A DNA stretch of 64,000 nt, from positions 99,033 to 163,032 of the forward strand of contig JAJPHN010000057.1 in the NCBI GenBank assembly GCA_021325235.1, read 5' to 3'. The notes under the pieces are model-generated. The model made no database searches. It had not been told where the DNA came from and saw only the letters and a program-made list of their open reading frames with translations. Of the stretch, positions 40,334 to 49,144 are shown piece after piece. This DNA is from Terriglobia bacterium (GTDB lineage: Bacteria > Acidobacteriota > Terriglobia > Bryobacterales > Bryobacteraceae). The position numbers were made by a program, and so were the translations under genes. Numbering within the stretch: the stretch's first letter is position 1; every line of letters starts with the position of its first letter.

Positions 40334-40362
40334 ACGAAGCCAATTGGCCAGATTGGCTTCGT
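40334..40362. terminator. Second copy of the operon terminator hairpin
   Basis: The arms ACGAAGCCAAT (40334-40344) and ATTGGCTTCGT (40352-40362) are perfect complements around a 7-base loop. They equal the arms of the hairpin at 39364-39394. It now lies downstream of the minus-strand outer-membrane protein gene and probably terminates it. The plus-strand side has only a broken T run (CTCTTTC). Confidence 0.65.
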
Positions 40363-40379
40363 CTCTTTCGATTTGCTTC

Positions 40380-41693
40380 TTAGAAGAACGTGAACGGTAT
40401 TGGCTTACCGGAGAACGCCAGACCCACCACAATCCGGTTGTCGGAGGCGGCGCGGGAGCTGGCGAGGGAGCCATAGCGGTTGTAGCTATAGCTGATGTAT
40501 CCGGACAACCGGCGGGCCAGGACGCGGGAGTAGCTTACCGTTATGAAGAACTGGTTATAGTTCTGGTTGAGATAGGTGTTGGCCAGATTCTGGCCGGCGA
40601 TGCTCTTGAGACTTGAATAGCTGCCATTCAAAGTAATGAGAGCCTGGCGGCCAAAGGGGTGGGAAACCGAGCCGCCGGCGAAGGTGTGGGAAGAAGTAAG
40701 GAAGGCTCCATTCCCGGGATTTACACCGTGACCAACGTTGAAGCTAACACCGTATTTGCCGAAAGAGCGCCGGACGGCACCCTGAACCGTGGGCACTGTG
40801 GAGGTGTTGTTATAGGGCAGCAGATAGACGAGTTCGAGCTGGCCGTCGGGCGTGACGACCAGGATCCCTTGGGGAATGCGGAGAATACCGTTGGTGCGAA
40901 CGTAGGTAGCACCACCTGAGGCAACGAGCTCCCAGTGTCCGAGCGTATGGGTCAAGTTAAGGTAACCACCGTCGATGGTGGACTGGCCGAATCCGCCCTG
41001 GTAATGGTAATAGCTGTGCGAATAGGTACCGCCGACGCTGCTGCGGCGGCTCAGGGCGTAGATGACAGAGGCGGTTCCGGTGACACCCGTGCTGCCTGGC
41101 GCTCCCTCAAAGCTGAAACGGTTGAGGAAGAAGCTGCCGCCGACGACGTAAGAGAGGCGGGCAGTCTGCTGGTAGGACAGGTACACACTGCTCTGCAGAA
41201 AACGGGATGTCGGGCTGTAGGGATTCGTTAAGGGACCGCCCCCGGGCTGGGCCGAAGTACCGAAATACGGAGTCGAGTAGAAGAGAATGCCGGCGCTTTC
41301 GGCGAAGGAAATGGCCCAGTGATGGCCTAAGCGCCGGGCGTAGGTAAGGCCGAGGTACTGATCGGTGCCTATGCCCTGGTAACTACCGGGGTAATCGCGG
41401 AAATCGCCGTGATAGCTAAGGCCGAGGGAGCCACCGTCGGAGAAGCTTTTGCCGAGAGAGACGGCGCCGCCGACTGCAAAGCCGCCGGCTGAACCGCCGC
41501 CGCCGAAAGTTTGGTTCCCGGAATCCCAGATGCCGTTGAAGAACAGGCTGTAGTTGAAGAAATCGCCGCGGAAAAATTCACCAGAAAGGCCGGCACCAGG
41601 ATTGGGCGCCGCCATGCCCCCGGCCACGCCGCCGATGCCCTGTGCAAGGGCAAGGCACGGCGCCAAGACAAAAAGCGCAGCAAATTTCTTCAA
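40380..41693 (-). CDS. Outer-membrane beta-barrel protein, hypothetical
   Basis: A 437-residue protein with a signal peptide (KKFAALFVLAPCLALAQ) and then glycine-rich, alternating hydrophobic strands separated by turns (for example SLGLSYHGDFRDYPG, HWAISFAESAGILFY, SSVGGTYSHSYYHYQGGFG). It ends GKPIPFTFF with a C-terminal Phe, the usual BAM recognition signal. No conserved domain was recognised. Such barrels in acidobacteria often serve exopolysaccharide or surface functions, but nothing here fixes the role. It follows fabD by 28 bases on the same strand and may be read with it. Confidence 0.75.
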   Translation of the reverse strand: MKKFAALFVLAPCLALAQGIGGVAGGMAAPNPGAGLSGEFFRGDFFNYSLFFNGIWDSGNQTFGGGGSAGGFAVGGAVSLGKSFSDGGSLGLSYHGDFRDYPGSYQGIGTDQYLGLTYARRLGHHWAISFAESAGILFYSTPYFGTSAQPGGGPLTNPYSPTSRFLQSSVYLSYQQTARLSYVVGGSFFLNRFSFEGAPGSTGVTGTASVIYALSRRSSVGGTYSHSYYHYQGGFGQSTIDGGYLNLTHTLGHWELVASGGATYVRTNGILRIPQGILVVTPDGQLELVYLLPYNNTSTVPTVQGAVRRSFGKYGVSFNVGHGVNPGNGAFLTSSHTFAGGSVSHPFGRQALITLNGSYSSLKSIAGQNLANTYLNQNYNQFFITVSYSRVLARRLSGYISYSYNRYGSLASSRAASDNRIVVGLAFSGKPIPFTFF

Positions 41694-41721
41694 ACAGACC
41701 TCCAGTGACCGGCGTTGACCG

Positions 41722-42660
41722 TCATACTCGCGAGAACAAACCTTCTACCTTTTCCATATCGGCAGGTTCGCCGAATTTTGCACCTTCCAGGACGGGCTCG
41801 ATAGATCGAACGAGTCCCATCAGTACTGAACCGGCACCGACTTCGACGTATCCTTTAATGCCCGAACGGGCCAGGCTGCGAATGCTCTCAGTCCAGCGTA
41901 CCGGATTAGGGATCTGCTCGTAGAGTCCGCGGCGCGCTTCGGGACCGGTGGAGATGGTGGCGGCCTGCCAGTTGTTAATCAACGGGACGGCGAGATCGGC
42001 GAAGCGGGTTTCTTCGAGATCGCGGGCCAGGCGTTCCTGGGCGGGACGCATCAACGGGCAATGGAAGGGTGCGCTGACCGGAAGACGGATGGCGCGCTTG
42101 GCTCCGGCGGCCCTGGCGAGTTCCATCGCGCGCTCGACGGCGGCCGCGTGGCCGGCAATGACGACCTGGTCGGGCGAATTCAGATTGGCGGCGGTCACGA
42201 CATCGCCCTGGGCGGCTTCGCTCAGGATCTGATCGAGGCGGCCATCGGGCAGCTTGAGGAGAGCGGCCATGGCCCCTACGCCTTCCGGAACGGCTTCCTG
42301 CATGTAGCGGCCGCGCTTGCGCACAAGCCGGAGCGCATCGGCGAAAGGGAGACTGCCGGCGGCGACCAGCGCCGAGTACTCGCCGAGGCTATGTCCGGCC
42401 ACAAGTTTCGGCTGGAAGCCACGGGCGGAGAGCACACGATACGCGGCAATGGAGACGGCGAGCAGGGCGGGCTGGGTATTTTCGGTCCGTTTGAGATCCT
42501 CGTCGGGACCTTCGAAGCAGAGCTGGGAGAGTGGGAACCCGAGCGCTTCATCGGCTTCCGCGAATGCCTGTTTCGCCTCCGGGTAGGTTTCGGCGAGACG
42601 TTTGCCCATGCCGGCTTGCTGCGAGCCCTGGCCCGGGAACAGAAAGGCGATTTCGGTCAT
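41722..42660 (-). CDS. fabD: Malonyl-CoA:ACP transacylase
   Basis: A 312-residue enzyme of normal FabD length. It has the N-terminal FLFPGQGSQQAGMG, the nucleophile serine in VAGHSLGEYSALVAAG (about Ser94), Arg in RGRYMQEAVPEG and the catalytic His in VSAPFHCPLM (about 200). It loads malonate onto acyl carrier protein for fatty-acid synthesis. The usual fab partners are not beside it. The gene is divergent from the DUF5063-like gene across about 105 bases. Confidence 0.95.
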   Translation of the reverse strand: MTEIAFLFPGQGSQQAGMGKRLAETYPEAKQAFAEADEALGFPLSQLCFEGPDEDLKRTENTQPALLAVSIAAYRVLSARGFQPKLVAGHSLGEYSALVAAGSLPFADALRLVRKRGRYMQEAVPEGVGAMAALLKLPDGRLDQILSEAAQGDVVTAANLNSPDQVVIAGHAAAVERAMELARAAGAKRAIRLPVSAPFHCPLMRPAQERLARDLEETRFADLAVPLINNWQAATISTGPEARRGLYEQIPNPVRWTESIRSLARSGIKGYVEVGAGSVLMGLVRSIEPVLEGAKFGEPADMEKVEGLFSRV

Positions 42661-42765
42661 TCTTTTTATTTAAGCGAGGGACCTAATCATAAGTTCGAAG
42701 CGGAGTCAGAAATGGGTCGGGCAAGCCGGCGTGCATTGATGGTGTGGGTATGTTAGACGTGTTGC

Positions 42766-43326
42766 GTGGCGAAGAAACTGGCTGACCCGGCGGTGGCTTT
42801 GTTTATCGAAGCAGCGCAGTCGTTTTGTGAGTTACTGGAAAGAAAATCTCAATCTTCTAAGCCGGAATTTTTCAGGGAGGCTTTGACAGCGACAGTGGCG
42901 CTCTACAGCGCCGGGCTGCAGTTGCCTGACGTTGAGCCGGAAGCTGGGTTCAATCCACCTGGCGAGTGGTTTGAGAAGCATAAGGGATTGCCTATACGTG
43001 AGCAGATCAAGCGAAATCCAAAAGTTCAGGAGCATTCCCGACTCAAGCAGATGATTCGAGAAAATATCATTCTTTCGCTCGGCGGGGAACTCCCGTACCA
43101 AAACGTCTTCGAGCCGTTTCAGGATCATGAATCGGTCACAACAACGCTCTCGGATGACCTGGAGGACATCTACTGCGACCTCAAACGGGGACTTCTGGAG
43201 ATGGAGCATTCAGCGGGAGTTTCCGCAAACATTGTTTGGGACTGGAAGTTCAGCCTGGAGAGTCATTGGGGAAGACACGCCGTGAGCGCTATAGGCGCAT
43301 TGCATTGCTTAGTCTTTCGTGAGTAA
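42766..43326 (+). CDS. DUF5063-like hypothetical protein
   Basis: A 186-residue soluble protein. The pattern TVALYSAGLQLPDVE in the first third, SLSDDL-like TTLSDDLEDIYCDLKRGLLE in the middle and SHWGRHAVSAIGALHCL at the end matches the DUF5063 family as I recall it. Its function is unknown. The start is GTG at 42766. It is followed 24 bases later by a second hypothetical gene on the same strand, so the two may be co-expressed. Confidence 0.7.
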   Translation: MAKKLADPAVALFIEAAQSFCELLERKSQSSKPEFFREALTATVALYSAGLQLPDVEPEAGFNPPGEWFEKHKGLPIREQIKRNPKVQEHSRLKQMIRENIILSLGGELPYQNVFEPFQDHESVTTTLSDDLEDIYCDLKRGLLEMEHSAGVSANIVWDWKFSLESHWGRHAVSAIGALHCLVFRE

Positions 43327-43350
43327 TCGGCGACGCGATTAAATAGCGAG

Positions 43351-43836
43351 ATGGGCGAGGATTACGTTCGCAGACCAGATTGGGGCCCTGGTCTCGAGTA
43401 CTGGGTGCCGGACGGCGAATCGGACCCGGATATTCCGTGGCCGGACAATTTCGAGGTCTGCGGAGTTCCGGATCTGGAGCCAAGTTGTTTCGCGCAGCAG
43501 ACGAGACGACCTGCCACGCGTATGATGGCATGGCCTATGTACGAGATCCCTGATCCGGTGGAAGGGATGGAGCTGTTCTGCTCGATCCTGGAAGATATGA
43601 GCGCAGAGGCGATGCAGCAATGGTTTGCTCTACCGGATCGCTTCTTTCATATCGCGGCGGGCGACGTCGATATGGACGCGAGTGAGGTTGATACCAAAGG
43701 GCTGACGATTCCGGGAGCGGTCATCACGCGATTGCGCAGGCTTAGGGTCAGGACTCAAATCACACTGCATCCGCATTCCCGAGTGAAGGTGTGGAACTCA
43801 ATCCGAACGCTCGCTGGCGAAGAGCATACGCGATGA
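43351..43836 (+). CDS. Hypothetical protein
   Basis: A 161-residue hydrophilic protein with no recognised domain, signal peptide or membrane helix. It is rich in D, P and W in the first third (GPGLEYWVPDGESDPDIPWP). A middle segment ELFCSILEDMSAEAMQQWFA is probably helical. It follows the DUF5063-like gene by 24 bases and converges on the histidine-kinase gene, with 12 bases between stops. Codon use is like that of its neighbours. Confidence 0.6.
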   Translation: MGEDYVRRPDWGPGLEYWVPDGESDPDIPWPDNFEVCGVPDLEPSCFAQQTRRPATRMMAWPMYEIPDPVEGMELFCSILEDMSAEAMQQWFALPDRFFHIAAGDVDMDASEVDTKGLTIPGAVITRLRRLRVRTQITLHPHSRVKVWNSIRTLAGEEHTR

Positions 43837-43848
43837 AGGCAAACAGGC

Positions 43849-46434
43849 TTAGGCGACGGGCGGGAGTCCGATTTCGGACAAGCGTTCGGCAGGCTGGCGG
43901 AACATGAGATAGATTGTGGTGCCGCCGTTGGGCTGGGAGGTGATCGAGAGGCCGCCTTCGTGGCGGCGCATGATCTGCTGCGCGAGGCTCAAGCCGAGGC
44001 CGATGCCGGGGCCCTCGCGCGAGAGGCGATGGAACAGGCGCAGCGCCTGGCCCGCCTGGGAACCGGTCATACCGATGCCGTTGTCCTGGATGCGAACGGT
44101 CCAGCCCTCCTCAAACGAATCGGCGGAGATGTGGATCTCGGGATGCGCCTCGGAGCGGAAGCGGATGGCATTCGCGATCAGTTCGGTAAAGAGCTGCACC
44201 AGCAGCGCGCGATCGCCGTTGACGGCGGGCAGATGGCTGCAGGTGATTCTCGCATGGCTGACCTCGATCTCGCGGGCGAGCGCAGTTTGGGCGGCTTCGA
44301 GAACGTCTTCCAGTTCCACGGGCGCACGTTGAAGAACCGCGTGCTGCAGATCCCAGAAGCGGCGCAGGCCTTCGACCACCTCGTAGAGGTGCCGGGCAGC
44401 GATGCGGGTATCTTTGAGCACGGCGCTGTTTTCCGAAGGCAGGAGGGCGGACCATTGCCGCTCGGCGGTTTCAGCGCGCGCGAGCGTGATGCGGGCGGGC
44501 TCTTCGAGACGATGGCTGGCGGCCCAGGCGAACTCCTCGAGCTCTCGCTGCTGAGCGGCCAGATACTGCAGATGTTTGCGCGTCTGCTCTTCCGCGCGCC
44601 GGCGATCGGTGATATCGGCGAGTACCGAAACCGTGCCGATGATGGCGCCTCCGGCCGAGCGCAGGGGCGCAGTCCAGATGGAGCACATGACGAGTTTGCC
44701 GTCCTTGCGGCGGCGTTTGCGCTCGATGCCGCTGAACTGCTGGCCGCCGGCTAATTCGCTGAGAAGCTGGCGGAACTCGGGGCGATCCTCGTCGGGGATG
44801 ATGGGCAACTCGCGGCCGTGAACCTCGGATTCCGACCACTGGAACATTTTTTCCGCGGCGGGGTTCCAGAACGTGACGCGCCCGAGCAGATCGATGCCGG
44901 TGACAGCGAGCGGGACGGCTTCGACGACGGTGCGCACGAGCTGCTTGGATTCCTGCAGCATGTCGCGCGTACGGCGGCGCTCGGAGACATCGCGCACGAC
45001 GCCGGTAAACCAGCGGCGCGAACCGCTGCGCCCTTCGCCGAGCGACAACTCGAGCGGAACTTCGGAGCCATCCTTGCGGCGACCGGGAAACTCGACCAAT
45101 TTCCACGAGATGTTGGGCTGACTGCTCTGGAGATAGCGCTGCATGCCGCTGAGATGGGCGGCGCGCAGCGGCTCGGGCATGAGATCGGTCAGTGATTTTC
45201 CGATGAGTGTTTGTGGATGATGGCCGAAGATGGTTTCGACTGGCGCGCTGGCGAAGACGATCTTGCTGGTTTCGTCGATGGTGATGACGGCGTCGCTGGC
45301 GGTTTCTACGATAACGCGGTACTGCTCTTCACTGCGGCGCAGCGCCGCTTCGGCCTGAATGCGCGCCGTCACGTCGGTGGCGGAGACAAACTTGGCCGGG
45401 CGTCCAAAGGCTTCAATGGGAACGGCCGTGACTTCGACGGCGATGAGGCTGCCGTCCTTTTTGCGATGACGCCAGGGTCCATCTGTGTGAATCATCGCAC
45501 GATGCTGGCCTATATCGGCGAGCAGATCGTCGACGTCCGACGACGGGCGAATATCGCGCAGCGTCATGGAGAGGAACTCCTCGCGGGTGTAGCCGTAGTG
45601 GCGGATGGCGGCCTCATTCACGTCGAGAAAAGCCAGCGTGTCTTCATCGAACATCCACATCGGAACCGGGTTGTAGGCAAACAGCATGCGGTAGCGCTGC
45701 TCGGAGGCTTCGAGCTCGCGCTGGGTGCGATAGCGTTCGCTGACATCGCGGAACACGAGGATGACGCCCTTCACTTCGCCGGCTTCATCGCGGATGGGGG
45801 CGCCGGAATCGTCGATGGGGATTTCGGAGCCGTCACGCGCGAGCAGGATGGTGTGATTGGCGAGGCCGACCACGGTACCGGAGCGGAGCACTTTATGCAC
45901 GGGGTTCTCGACAATTTCGCGGCTCTCCTGATTGACGATGCGAAAGACTTCCGGCAGGGGCTTACCGGAAGCATCGGCGGAGCTCCAGCCGGTGAGCCGT
46001 TCGGCCACGGGATTCAGAAACGTTATGGAGCCGCGCGTATCCGTGGTGATGACGGCGTCCCCAATGCTCGCGAGCGTGGCGGCGAGGAGTTGACGCGCGT
46101 CCTGTTCGCTGCGCTGCGTGCGCAGGAGCCGCAGAGTGGCGAGGATGAGTAGGATGCCGGTGAGCGCGGAGCCAATGGCCATGAAGATGGCGAGTTCGCC
46201 GGACTGAGCGTTGAGCAAGGCAGGAAGAGGTGGATGTGGAGCAAGCGCGCGGGATGGAGCGCCGTGGAGAACACGCAGCGAGGGCAGCAGGCAGAGAAGA
46301 ATGCATAGCGAGTTCGTCTGCTTCCGGGAAGTTTTTGGTTGTGGCGGGATTCGAAGCGACAGCGTCGCGGTGAGGATCCGTGCGGCAGACTCCGCAGGGA
46401 AGACCCATTTCGGCAAGCGGCCGGGTCCAGGCAT
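43849..46434 (-). CDS. Multi-PAS sensor histidine kinase
   Basis: An 861-residue membrane sensor kinase. One strong transmembrane helix (about 82-104, IFMAIGSALTGILLILATLR) is followed by four PAS domains (about 115-235, 245-360, 370-490 and 500-625), each with the typical FLNPVAERLTGW, FLDVNEAAIRHYGY, FASAPVETIFGH and FWNPAAEKMFQW segments. The kinase core has a histidine box SHRLEEPARI (unusual; SHDLxEPLR is typical), an N-box ELIANAIRF and G-boxes DNGIGM and GPGIGLGLSLA. No response regulator is adjacent. The first 40 residues are uncertain, as other in-frame starts exist. Confidence 0.88.
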   Translation of the reverse strand: MPGPGRLPKWVFPAESAARILTATLSLRIPPQPKTSRKQTNSLCILLCLLPSLRVLHGAPSRALAPHPPLPALLNAQSGELAIFMAIGSALTGILLILATLRLLRTQRSEQDARQLLAATLASIGDAVITTDTRGSITFLNPVAERLTGWSSADASGKPLPEVFRIVNQESREIVENPVHKVLRSGTVVGLANHTILLARDGSEIPIDDSGAPIRDEAGEVKGVILVFRDVSERYRTQRELEASEQRYRMLFAYNPVPMWMFDEDTLAFLDVNEAAIRHYGYTREEFLSMTLRDIRPSSDVDDLLADIGQHRAMIHTDGPWRHRKKDGSLIAVEVTAVPIEAFGRPAKFVSATDVTARIQAEAALRRSEEQYRVIVETASDAVITIDETSKIVFASAPVETIFGHHPQTLIGKSLTDLMPEPLRAAHLSGMQRYLQSSQPNISWKLVEFPGRRKDGSEVPLELSLGEGRSGSRRWFTGVVRDVSERRRTRDMLQESKQLVRTVVEAVPLAVTGIDLLGRVTFWNPAAEKMFQWSESEVHGRELPIIPDEDRPEFRQLLSELAGGQQFSGIERKRRRKDGKLVMCSIWTAPLRSAGGAIIGTVSVLADITDRRRAEEQTRKHLQYLAAQQRELEEFAWAASHRLEEPARITLARAETAERQWSALLPSENSAVLKDTRIAARHLYEVVEGLRRFWDLQHAVLQRAPVELEDVLEAAQTALAREIEVSHARITCSHLPAVNGDRALLVQLFTELIANAIRFRSEAHPEIHISADSFEEGWTVRIQDNGIGMTGSQAGQALRLFHRLSREGPGIGLGLSLAQQIMRRHEGGLSITSQPNGGTTIYLMFRQPAERLSEIGLPPVA

Positions 46435-46581
46435 CTAAGGTGTGAGATGAATGATGAGCAGGTGAGGGATGCACTGGCGGTCGAGATTGAAAGGTTGCAT
46501 ACAGTACGCCGGGATAGCCCGCGTTACGCTCATCTTCATGTATAACGCGGAAGCTGTGCGAGTGGTGGAGGCGGTCGAGGA

Positions 46582-48150
46582 ATGAGGACGGGTACAGGAA
46601 TCATTCTGTGGCTGGCGCTTTGTCTGGCGGGATCAGCGGCGGAGCAGAGTGTGGTCGTGGGAACAGCTTCGGGCAAGCTCGCGGGCCGGCGAAGCGAGGA
46701 TGGCCGCGTGGTGTCGTTCAAGGGCGTGCCGTTTGCCGCGCCGCCCGTGGGCGAGTTGCGCTGGAAACCTCCGCAGCCGGTGGCGGCCTGGTCAGAAGTG
46801 CGCGATGCCGGAAGTTTCGGCGCAAGCTGCGTGCAACACGAGCGTGAGGAATTCCTTCCGTGGACCGCGGAGTATCTGACGCACAACCGCGTGAGTGAAG
46901 ATTGCCTCTACCTGAACATCTGGACTCCGCGGGTTGAAGAGCATGCCGGATTGCCGGTGATCGTGTTTATTCACGGCGGCGGATTTACCGAAGGCGCGGG
47001 TGATGTGGCGGTGTACGACGGAGAGCATCTGGCGCAACGTGGCGTGGTGCTGGTGACGATCAATTACCGGCTGGGAGTTTTCGGTTTTCTGGCGCATCCG
47101 GAGCTGACGGCGGAATCGGCCGAGCATAGTTCCGGCAATTACGCACTGCTTGATCAGATCGCGGCGCTCGGGTGGGTGCGACAGAATATTCGCGCTTTCG
47201 GCGGCGATTCGGGGCGCGTGACGATCTGGGGACAGTCGGCCGGAGCGTTCAGCGTAGGCGCGCTGATTGCATCGCCGCTCGCTTCGGGACGATTCGAGCG
47301 CGCAGTAGCAGATAGCGGGCTGGGAGTGGCGGGTATGCCGATGATGAGTCTCGCGGCTGCCGAGAAAGCCGGTGCGGAGTTCGCAGCGGCGCATCACGCC
47401 AACACGCTCCGAGAGCTGCGCGCGTTGCCGGCGGAGGAGCTGCTGGGCAACGGGCAGGGAAACGGGCCGCGCTTCGGGCCGATTGTGGATGGGTGGGTGC
47501 TGCCGGATTCTCCGAACGCTCGCAGCGCGAAGGGTGCAGATTCCGATGTGCCGGTTGTGACAGGCTATCAGGCCAACGACGGACTTCTTTTCCTGCCGGC
47601 TACTGCGAGTGCGGATGCGTTTCACAAGCTGGCGGAGCGGCAGTATGGCGAATTGGCGGCGGAGTTTGAGAAATTGTACGCGCCCAAAGACGGCGCGGAC
47701 AGCAAGAGCGCGTTGATCGAGGCTGCGCGCGATCGCGAACGTGTGTCGATGTTCCTCTGGGCGAGCCGGCGCGAGAAGAATCATCGCCAGCCGGTTTTCC
47801 TCTACTACTTCGATCGCGCGATTCCGTGGCCGCAGCATCCGGAGTTCGGTGCGTTTCACAGCGGCGAGCTGCCGTATTTCTTCGGGAATCTCGACCAGCT
47901 CGAGCGGCCGTGGGAGGAGCAGGATCGCAGGCTGTCCGAGATGGTGCAGACATATTTGAAGAACTTTGCGGCGAACGGGGATCCGAATGGCGGCGGCGTG
48001 CCGGAGTGGAAGCGGGCCGAGCGGGGTAAGCCGGTGGTGATGGAGCTGGGCGCGCGGATGGGGCCGATGCCGTTGGCGGATAAACAGCGGCTGGATTTCT
48101 GGGTGCGGTATTTCGATTCGCCGGCGGCAGCGCATGCACCGGTGTTTTAG
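46582..48150 (+). CDS. Type B carboxylesterase/lipase
   Basis: A 522-residue alpha/beta hydrolase with a signal peptide (IILWLALCLAGSAAEQ). The N-terminal signature GRRSEDGRVVSFKGVPFAAP leads to the oxyanion loop VIVFIHGGGFTEGAG. The nucleophile is in VTIWGQSAGAFSVGA (about Ser214), with candidate acid DGLLF and His in GAFHSGELPYFFGNL. These enzymes hydrolyse carboxylic esters outside the cytoplasm. ATG 46582 overlaps a short upstream frame stop. It converges on the DUF1772 gene. Confidence 0.92.
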   Translation: MRTGTGIILWLALCLAGSAAEQSVVVGTASGKLAGRRSEDGRVVSFKGVPFAAPPVGELRWKPPQPVAAWSEVRDAGSFGASCVQHEREEFLPWTAEYLTHNRVSEDCLYLNIWTPRVEEHAGLPVIVFIHGGGFTEGAGDVAVYDGEHLAQRGVVLVTINYRLGVFGFLAHPELTAESAEHSSGNYALLDQIAALGWVRQNIRAFGGDSGRVTIWGQSAGAFSVGALIASPLASGRFERAVADSGLGVAGMPMMSLAAAEKAGAEFAAAHHANTLRELRALPAEELLGNGQGNGPRFGPIVDGWVLPDSPNARSAKGADSDVPVVTGYQANDGLLFLPATASADAFHKLAERQYGELAAEFEKLYAPKDGADSKSALIEAARDRERVSMFLWASRREKNHRQPVFLYYFDRAIPWPQHPEFGAFHSGELPYFFGNLDQLERPWEEQDRRLSEMVQTYLKNFAANGDPNGGGVPEWKRAERGKPVVMELGARMGPMPLADKQRLDFWVRYFDSPAAAHAPVF

Positions 48151-48229
48151 GGATACGGAGTTTGCTTTCCACTGCGTGCTCCGCATACAAAGGGCTACAC
48201 GTCAGAGCCGGGAGGTCCGTGCATGTGCC

Positions 48230-48679
48230 TCAAGCGACCACGGCATTGATAAATACGAAAAGAGCAACGATCAGCAGCAGAATGCGGACGCGGTGGAGGA
48301 GTTCCCATTTTCGGAGCTCGCGCTCCCAGCCCACTGCGGGAACCGCTGCGCTCAAAGAAGCAATGATGTGATTGTTGATGGGAACCAGCACAGCGATGCT
48401 GAACAAGATCACTAGCGCCCAGATTGCTGTCGCTGCCACAAAAGGGATGAAGACACCTTGATGCCGATGCAGGAACAACTCAACCAACAGGAGAGCGAAA
48501 CAGGAAACGTACCAGACCGGCATGGCGCGGCCCAACGAACGGGCGAAAATAGCCACGGCCTGCGCTTGCGGGCCACGTTCCAGGCGCTGGAGAGCAGGAT
48601 TCACGAAGGCCGAAACGGCGAGCTCCGTGCCCGTCATTAAGCCTGCAGAAATGATCGTAATAACGTCGAGAATGTGCAT
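48230..48679 (-). CDS. DUF1772 (anthrone oxygenase-like) membrane protein
   Basis: A 149-residue protein with four membrane helices (about 5-27, 54-70, 77-100 and 130-148). The LMTGTELAVSAFVNPALQRL start and PINNHIIA motif are typical DUF1772. Some relatives oxidise anthrones or other polyphenols, but bacterial roles are not fixed. It is divergent from the HxlR regulator across a perfect palindrome, an arrangement common for HxlR targets, so it is probably controlled by that regulator. Confidence 0.85.
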   Translation of the reverse strand: MHILDVITIISAGLMTGTELAVSAFVNPALQRLERGPQAQAVAIFARSLGRAMPVWYVSCFALLLVELFLHRHQGVFIPFVAATAIWALVILFSIAVLVPINNHIIASLSAAVPAVGWERELRKWELLHRVRILLLIVALFVFINAVVA

Positions 48680-48731
48680 TCTTGCTCCTGGCCTATGGAC
48701 GCTCGGAATCGAGGTGGCGACGCAGGAGGTT

Positions 48732-48753
48732 GTACTGACTAATTAGTCAGTAC
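48732..48753. promoter_or_regulatory. Perfect 22-bp palindrome, candidate HxlR operator
   Basis: GTACTGACTAA and its exact reverse complement meet without a spacer at 48732-48753. TACTGACT recurs as a direct copy at 48751-48758. The palindrome overlaps a CTGACT/TACAAT promoter-like pair (48735-48740 and 48759-48764, 18-base spacing) of the HxlR gene and lies 53 bases before the DUF1772 start. Confidence 0.75.
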
Positions 48754-48773
48754 TGACTTACAATGGAATACCA

Positions 48774-49124
48774 GTGCCCGTTTCCAAAAAAGAGGTTTCG
48801 CCGTGTCCGATCGATTCCATGCTGTCCGTCGTCGACGGGCGCTGGAAAGGCACGATTCTCTGGAGGCTGCTCAGCGGGCCGATGCGCACCAGCGAATTGA
48901 GGCGCAGCATACCCGAGATCACGGAACGGATGCTGATCCGGCATCTGCACGAGATGGTGAACGACGGAATCCTCTTGCGGCACGATAAGAAGACCGTTCC
49001 CCCGCACGTCTCTTATTCGATCTCACCGTATGGGATGACGCTCGCGCCCGTGCTGGAGAAGATCTGTGAGTGGGGGCGAAAGCATCAGGCGCGGCTCAGA
49101 GCGAAGCCGAAACACCTGCGTTAG
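48774..49124 (+). CDS. HxlR-family transcriptional regulator
   Basis: A 116-residue winged helix protein. It shows the HxlR core: CPIDSMLSVVDGRWKGTILW, RTSELRRSIPEITERMLIRH, and VSYSISPYGMTLAPVLEKIC. The start is GTG at 48774. The -10-like TACAAT ends 9 bases before it, so the message could be leaderless. HxlR proteins sense redox, aldehydes or phenolics through cysteines. Cys11 lies near the N-terminus, where redox-sensing relatives have theirs. Divergent DUF1772 gene is the likely target. The GNAT gene follows by 20 bases. Confidence 0.93.
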   Translation: MPVSKKEVSPCPIDSMLSVVDGRWKGTILWRLLSGPMRTSELRRSIPEITERMLIRHLHEMVNDGILLRHDKKTVPPHVSYSISPYGMTLAPVLEKICEWGRKHQARLRAKPKHLR

Positions 49125-49144
49125 CGCGCACAGTTTGTCTTACG

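Noticed and set aside
46447..46545. Short 32-codon frame (MNDEQVRDALAVEIERLH...) between the histidine kinase and the esterase
   Set aside because: It is too short to judge, has no ribosome-binding site, and may be leader sequence. The neighbouring frame that ends in the esterase start (ATGA) also has no support.
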